From: Streptomyces platensis
Lineage (GTDB): Bacteria > Actinomycetota > Actinomycetes > Streptomycetales > Streptomycetaceae
Assembly (NCBI RefSeq): GCF_008704855.1
Contig: NZ_CP023691.1
Location: forward strand, 4,402,001 to 4,466,000
DNA: 64,000 bases
Reading direction: 5' to 3'
The position numbers and the translations under genes are program-made. The notes below the pieces were generated by a model. The model had not been told where the DNA came from. It ran no database searches and was given only the letters and a program-made list of their open reading frames with translations. Shown piece by piece: positions 60,002 through 64,000 of this stretch; position 1 is the first letter of the stretch, and each line of letters begins with the position of its first letter.

Positions 60002-61711
60002 TCAGCTGAAGATTTTGATTTCTGAAATGCCGCCGCGGAACCAATCCGATGTTCCATCAGAGGAAAGCTTCGTGATGTGGACCAGGACATAGCGGGACTT
60101 CACCGACTGGTCGAGCTTCACATCCAGCTTGTCTCCGGCTTCTCCCAGCTTGGAAATGCGTTGTGAGAAATCGCCGAGCGTGGTCGGATCCGCTGCGGAG
60201 GGTGCTGCTGCGCGGATTTCTACGGTCTGGCCCGGCCGATACATGGTGACCTGTATCCCGGAAATGTCCTTGGCGCTCCCGAGGTCCACGATGATTCCGC
60301 TGCCATCGGCCCGCGTCGGCAGGTTTCCGAAGTTGGGCCAGCCCTTGAACCGTCCTGTCACCCAAGCAGTACTCGGACTGCCGTCCGTGACATTGTGAGC
60401 GTCTTCCTCCGAGAAAGGCCCGGCCAGGGGCGAGAACTCCGTGGCGCCCTTGACCGAGAGCGCCTTTCCGGTGTGCTTCTTCGGACCGCCGGCCGGCTGT
60501 GAGTTCCCCGGGGCGTCCTGGTCTTTCTCCCGCTTCAGCAGCGTGTCGGCCAGCTGCCAGCTGCCCAGCCCCAGGGCCGCGATGAGCAGCGCGGAGACGG
60601 ACCACTTCAGGGCCCGCCCGGTGCGGCTCTGGAGCGGGGGCGGCGGAGTGGGGACCGGCTGCGTCGCCCGGTTCGCCTGTGCGGCGGTCGACGACTGCCG
60701 GTAGCTGCCCTGCTGGTAGCCCGTGCGCTGGTACGGCGGAGGTGTGGAGAAGGCGGTCTCCGGGGGCCGGATGCGGGGCATGGCCGCGACGGCCTTGGCC
60801 AGCTCCTCCGGGGTGGTGCACGGCGGCTCCTGGCGGGAGGCCGTCGCGCCATCGTTGATCAGCGCGCGCATGGCCAGCTCGGACAGTCCGCGATGAACGC
60901 CGGCCCGCACCTGGTCGGGCGCGATCAGCCCGACGCCCTTGGGCAGGCCCGTGAGGCCATGGGCGTCGTTCTCGTACGGCCAGCGCTGGGTCAGCGCGGC
61001 GTACAGCAGCGCACCGATCGCCTCGGTGTCCGCGCGCTGCGGGGACTCGCAGGTGATGCCGCGCAGCGCCGCCATGACGGCCAGGCCGCGGATGCGGTAC
61101 TGCCCGGACTCCGTGCGCAGCACCGAGCCGGGAGTGATCCGCAGATGGGAGAGACCCTCGCGGTGCGCGGCGGCCATGGCCTGGGAGACCTGGCTGACGA
61201 GCTGGTAGGCGTCGTGCGGCTCCAGCGGGCCGTTGGCGAGCACCGTGGTGAGCTCGGTGGCGTCCGGCAGCCACTCGTGGACGACGTAGACGAGGTCGTT
61301 CTCCTCGACGGCGTCCAGGACCTGCACGAAGCGGGGGTCGCCGAGCAGCGCCGACGAGCGGGCCGCGGACAGCACCGGCCGGCCTCTGGGATGGTCGGCG
61401 GGCAGGATGTGCACGCCGACCGCGCGGCGCAGCTTTTCGTCGACCGCACGCCAGCTGCTGAATCCGTCCAGACGGGTGACGCACTCTTCGAGGCGGTAGC
61501 GTCTGGCAAGCTTGTGGCCGCTGTGCAGTTCCGGTGGCTGGGGTTCGATCGCCTCGGCACCCTCCTCGTCGGTGCCTGCGGCGTCCTGTTCCCTGCCGGA
61601 TACCTTCTCGGCCTTAGCACCGTCGTCCGTGGCCTTACCCGCCTTGGCGGTCAGCGGTTCCTCACCGCTCGTGTCAGCCACGTCGACGGCAGCCGTGCTC
61701 CGTTCCGCCAC
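60002..61711 (-). CDS. MurJ-linked pseudokinase with extracytoplasmic discoidin-like domain
   Basis: A 569-residue membrane protein. The N-terminal acidic/Lys-rich leader precedes a kinase-like domain (about 65-330) in which the catalytic loop reads HLRITPGSV instead of HRDxKPxN and the DFG site reads IRGLAVMA, so catalysis is unlikely. A Pro-rich linker, one helix (WSVSALLIAALGLGSWQLAD) and a C-terminal F5/F8-like domain (VTDGSPSTAWVTGRF; GIIVDLGSAKDISGIQV) follow. In mycobacteria this pseudokinase is fused to MurJ (MviN) and binds FhaA. GTG 61711 follows AGGA. It lies 107 bp after murJ. Confidence 0.85.
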   Translation of the reverse strand: MAERSTAAVDVADTSGEEPLTAKAGKATDDGAKAEKVSGREQDAAGTDEEGAEAIEPQPPELHSGHKLARRYRLEECVTRLDGFSSWRAVDEKLRRAVGVHILPADHPRGRPVLSAARSSALLGDPRFVQVLDAVEENDLVYVVHEWLPDATELTTVLANGPLEPHDAYQLVSQVSQAMAAAHREGLSHLRITPGSVLRTESGQYRIRGLAVMAALRGITCESPQRADTEAIGALLYAALTQRWPYENDAHGLTGLPKGVGLIAPDQVRAGVHRGLSELAMRALINDGATASRQEPPCTTPEELAKAVAAMPRIRPPETAFSTPPPYQRTGYQQGSYRQSSTAAQANRATQPVPTPPPPLQSRTGRALKWSVSALLIAALGLGSWQLADTLLKREKDQDAPGNSQPAGGPKKHTGKALSVKGATEFSPLAGPFSEEDAHNVTDGSPSTAWVTGRFKGWPNFGNLPTRADGSGIIVDLGSAKDISGIQVTMYRPGQTVEIRAAAPSAADPTTLGDFSQRISKLGEAGDKLDVKLDQSVKSRYVLVHITKLSSDGTSDWFRGGISEIKIFS

Positions 61712-61818
61712 CGTCGTTCCTGCCTCCCCATCCGTTGCAGGCTCAATGAGCCAAGACAATTGTGCCCACAGTCCGCCACTATGCACGACACACGGTGGCA
61801 GTCGATGGTTGTGCTCAA

Positions 61819-64000
61819 CTAACGTCCAAGCTTCGACCGGACCATGCCGACCAGGGCGTTCAGTTCCTGGATGCGCATTTTGCGTGCGGCGACGTAGAAC
61901 ACGCCCAGAAGTGCGCCGATACCGGCGATCAGAGCGGTGATCGACCCGAGGAATCCGCTGCCGAGTGTCTGCATGACCCCGTACACCATGGCCCCCGAGA
62001 CGATCGTGGCCGGGATGCTGGCGCCGGCCAGCCGTGCATAGGTCCGGACGACATGGGCGGTGTCGAGGTCGCCGTCCATGCGCTTGCTCAGCCGGCGCCA
62101 GGCCACACCGACGCCGATGATGTACGCCAGGCCGTAGGACGCCGCCATGCCGACCACGGCCCAGCGGGCGGGCAGGACCAGGAAGCAGAGGCCGGAGGCC
62201 GCGGCGTTGACAGCGGCGACGATCACCGTGTTGTAGAAGGGCGTGCGGGTGTCCTCGTACGCGTAGAAGGCGCGCAGGACGACGTACTGCACCGAGAACG
62301 GGATCAGGCCTACACCGAAGGCCATCAGCATGTAGCCCATCGGGACGCCGGCGCCGGAGGAGCCGTAGACCAGCGTGCACAGCGGGATGCCGAGGGAGAG
62401 GAAGCCGAAGGAGATCGGGACGATCGCGACGGCGGAGGTGCGCAGCCCCTGCGACATGTCGTCGCGGACGGCTCCGGTGTCACCGTCGTGTGCGGACCGG
62501 GCCAGCCGCGGCAGCAGCGCCGCCATCACGGAGACGGTGATGATCGCCTGCGGCATGTTCCAGATCAGCTGGGCGCTGGCGTACGAGATGAAGCCGGTGC
62601 CCGGGTGGCCCTGGTCGTTGGCGGTATTGCCGGCCCAGGTGGAGAGCTGGGTGACGACGAGGACGCCCGCCTGGTTGGCGAGCACGAACAGCACCGTCCA
62701 CTTGGCGAGCTTGGCGGCCTTGCCCAGGCCGTGGCCGCGCCAGTCGAAGCGGAGCCGGAGTCTGAAGTCGGCGTCGCGCAGATACGGGATCATCGCCAGC
62801 GACTGGACGACGAGCCCGAGGAGGGTGCCGATGCCCAGGAGCCGGATGCCCTCGTCGGGGATCGTGGTGACGCCGATGTGCGAGGTCTCCGCCGAGCCGT
62901 AGACCCAGATGAACAGGCCGAAGGTGGCGATCATGACGATGTTGTTGAGGACCGGGGTCCACATCATCGCGCCGAAGCGGCCGCGGGCGTTGAGGATCTG
63001 GCCCATCACGACATGCAGGCCCATGAAGAAGATCGTGGGCACGCAGTAACGGGTGAAGGCGACCGCGACCTCGTTGGCCGCCGGGTCGCGGGAGATGTCG
63101 AGGGAGACCAACTTCACCAGCAAAGGCGCCGCGAAGACCGCCAGTACCGTGAGCGCGCCGAGGATCACCATGACCAGCGTCAGCAGCCGGTTGGCATAGG
63201 CCTCGCCGCCGTCGTCGTCCTCCTTCATCGCGCGCACCAGCTGCGGGACGAAGACGGAGTTCAGACCGCCGCCGATGGTCAGGATGAAGATCATCGTCGG
63301 AAGCTGGTAGGCGACCTGCCAGGAGTCACCGAGCACCGCGCCGCCGAGCGCCGCGACGATCAGTGCCGAGCGGACGAAGCCCGTGAGACGCGACACCATC
63401 GTGCCAGCGGCCATTACCGCGCTGGACTTGAACAGACCGCCGGACCGGCCACCGGCGGGCTTGCCGGCCGCCGCCACAGGGGCGGGCTCCGGCGTCGGCG
63501 CGGGCTGCTGGGGCACGGCCTCCGGGCCGGGCGCCGCACCGGCCGCCGCGGGGACCGGAGGCACCGGCGCGGGCTGCTGGGGCTCGTAGTGCTGCTGGTC
63601 CCGGTAGAGATGCGCGAAGGCATCGGACTCCGGACGCTCGCCGGCGGCCTGGGTCCTGAGGCCGCCGAGGCCCAGGAACTGTGTCGTCTTGTCGGCCTCG
63701 CCGTACGGGAGGCCGGCGGCCGGATCCTGCTGCTCGGGCGGCGGGGACGGGGCCCACCGCTGCGGGTCGGGCGTCTGACGGCCCGCGGGAGGCTGCTGGT
63801 AGAGCGGGGGCGCGGGCTGTCCCGGGGGCGGCGGTGGGTGCGCCGCGCGGTCGTAGCGCGCCTCGGCCACCGGATCCTGAGCGGTCGGGTCCTGGGCGCG
63901 GTACGGATCGTTGCGGTAGGCGTCCTGGACGTAGGGGTCCTGGTCCGCGGGCAACGGGGGCGTCGGAGGGACCGGGCCCGTGGGGTCGCCACCGGCGCCC
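61819..64000 (-). CDS. murJ: Lipid II flippase MurJ/MviN (5' end beyond window)
   Basis: A flippase moving lipid II across the membrane; 726 residues are visible. The first 240 or so are low-complexity Pro/Gln/Asp sequence, then about 14 membrane helices begin at SAVMAAGTMVSRLTGFVRSA. Family signatures include GGGLNSVFVPQLVRAMKEDD, RFGAMMWTPVLNN and ALAGILPARWAVV-like segments. The frame is open to the window edge, so TTG 63954 is probably not the true start. The cytoplasmic pseudokinase found fused in mycobacteria is a separate gene here, just downstream. Confidence 0.92.
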   Translation of the reverse strand, partial: GAGGDPTGPVPPTPPLPADQDPYVQDAYRNDPYRAQDPTAQDPVAEARYDRAAHPPPPPGQPAPPLYQQPPAGRQTPDPQRWAPSPPPEQQDPAAGLPYGEADKTTQFLGLGGLRTQAAGERPESDAFAHLYRDQQHYEPQQPAPVPPVPAAAGAAPGPEAVPQQPAPTPEPAPVAAAGKPAGGRSGGLFKSSAVMAAGTMVSRLTGFVRSALIVAALGGAVLGDSWQVAYQLPTMIFILTIGGGLNSVFVPQLVRAMKEDDDGGEAYANRLLTLVMVILGALTVLAVFAAPLLVKLVSLDISRDPAANEVAVAFTRYCVPTIFFMGLHVVMGQILNARGRFGAMMWTPVLNNIVMIATFGLFIWVYGSAETSHIGVTTIPDEGIRLLGIGTLLGLVVQSLAMIPYLRDADFRLRLRFDWRGHGLGKAAKLAKWTVLFVLANQAGVLVVTQLSTWAGNTANDQGHPGTGFISYASAQLIWNMPQAIITVSVMAALLPRLARSAHDGDTGAVRDDMSQGLRTSAVAIVPISFGFLSLGIPLCTLVYGSSGAGVPMGYMLMAFGVGLIPFSVQYVVLRAFYAYEDTRTPFYNTVIVAAVNAAASGLCFLVLPARWAVVGMAASYGLAYIIGVGVAWRRLSKRMDGDLDTAHVVRTYARLAGASIPATIVSGAMVYGVMQTLGSGFLGSITALIAGIGALLGVFYVAARKMRIQELNALVGMVRSKLGR

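Overview
The window is chromosomal DNA of a Streptomyces, shown by very high GC, many GTG and TTG starts, dense GTGA/ATGA overlaps, and a gene order around dnaA-oriC-dnaN that matches the conserved Streptomyces core (in S. coelicolor, roughly the fhaA-pknB block through dnaA to sigM and murJ). I cannot name the species. There is no rRNA, insertion sequence, prophage or CRISPR array. Both edges cut genes: an HTTM membrane protein on the left and murJ on the right.

Layout. 1-1081: leftward HTTM and DUF5819 genes. 1227-6226: rightward paaABCDE (phenylacetyl-CoA epoxidase) behind a TetR-type operator, then an acyl-CoA dehydrogenase. 6517-12906: accessory genes (rhodanese, J-domain protein, DUF2252, ABC-2-like membrane protein/MarR pair, HxlR/azoreductase pair). 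13299-13382: tRNA-Leu. 13917-21996: fhaA-fhaB-pstP-rodA-pbpA-pknB, the Ser/Thr phospho-signalling and peptidoglycan elongation operon; pknA is absent. 22163-26821: leftward surface block with three class E sortases, a glutamine amidotransferase, a 57-residue membrane protein and a DUF881 protein. 27003-30361: crgA, rhomboid protease, cyclophilin, DUF5324, tRNA-Ala. 30489-35305: XRE regulator, second Ser/Thr kinase with a heptapeptide-repeat linker, and two related surface proteins, one of which (a von Willebrand A protein) is wrecked by deletions and a frameshift. 35550-36713: DLW-39 micro-protein, tRNA-Ile, DUF3566 protein. 36729-48654, leftward: gyrA, gyrB, dciA-like gene, recF, gnd, dnaN, oriC (about 1 kb with at least 15 DnaA-box-like 9-mers), dnaA. 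49033-54951, rightward: rpmH, rnpA, yidD, yidC, jag, rsmG, parA, parB. 55114-58375: GNAT, trxA, trxB, anti-sigma factor; then sigM, a small secreted protein, a pseudokinase and murJ.

Functionally the window joins replication initiation, chromosome segregation (ten parS-like 16-mers, many inside coding sequence), envelope growth and Ser/Thr phosphorylation. The MurJ-linked pseudokinase and FhaA, the two partners of the mycobacterial lipid II flippase control system, lie at opposite ends of the window.

Most of the window is core genome. The least expected items are the multiply deleted vWA gene, inverted DnaA boxes beside crgA, a terminator bracketed by two variant parS sites, paired 15-bp dyads at the MarR locus, and the repeat-bearing second kinase. 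I found no convincing wholly new system.
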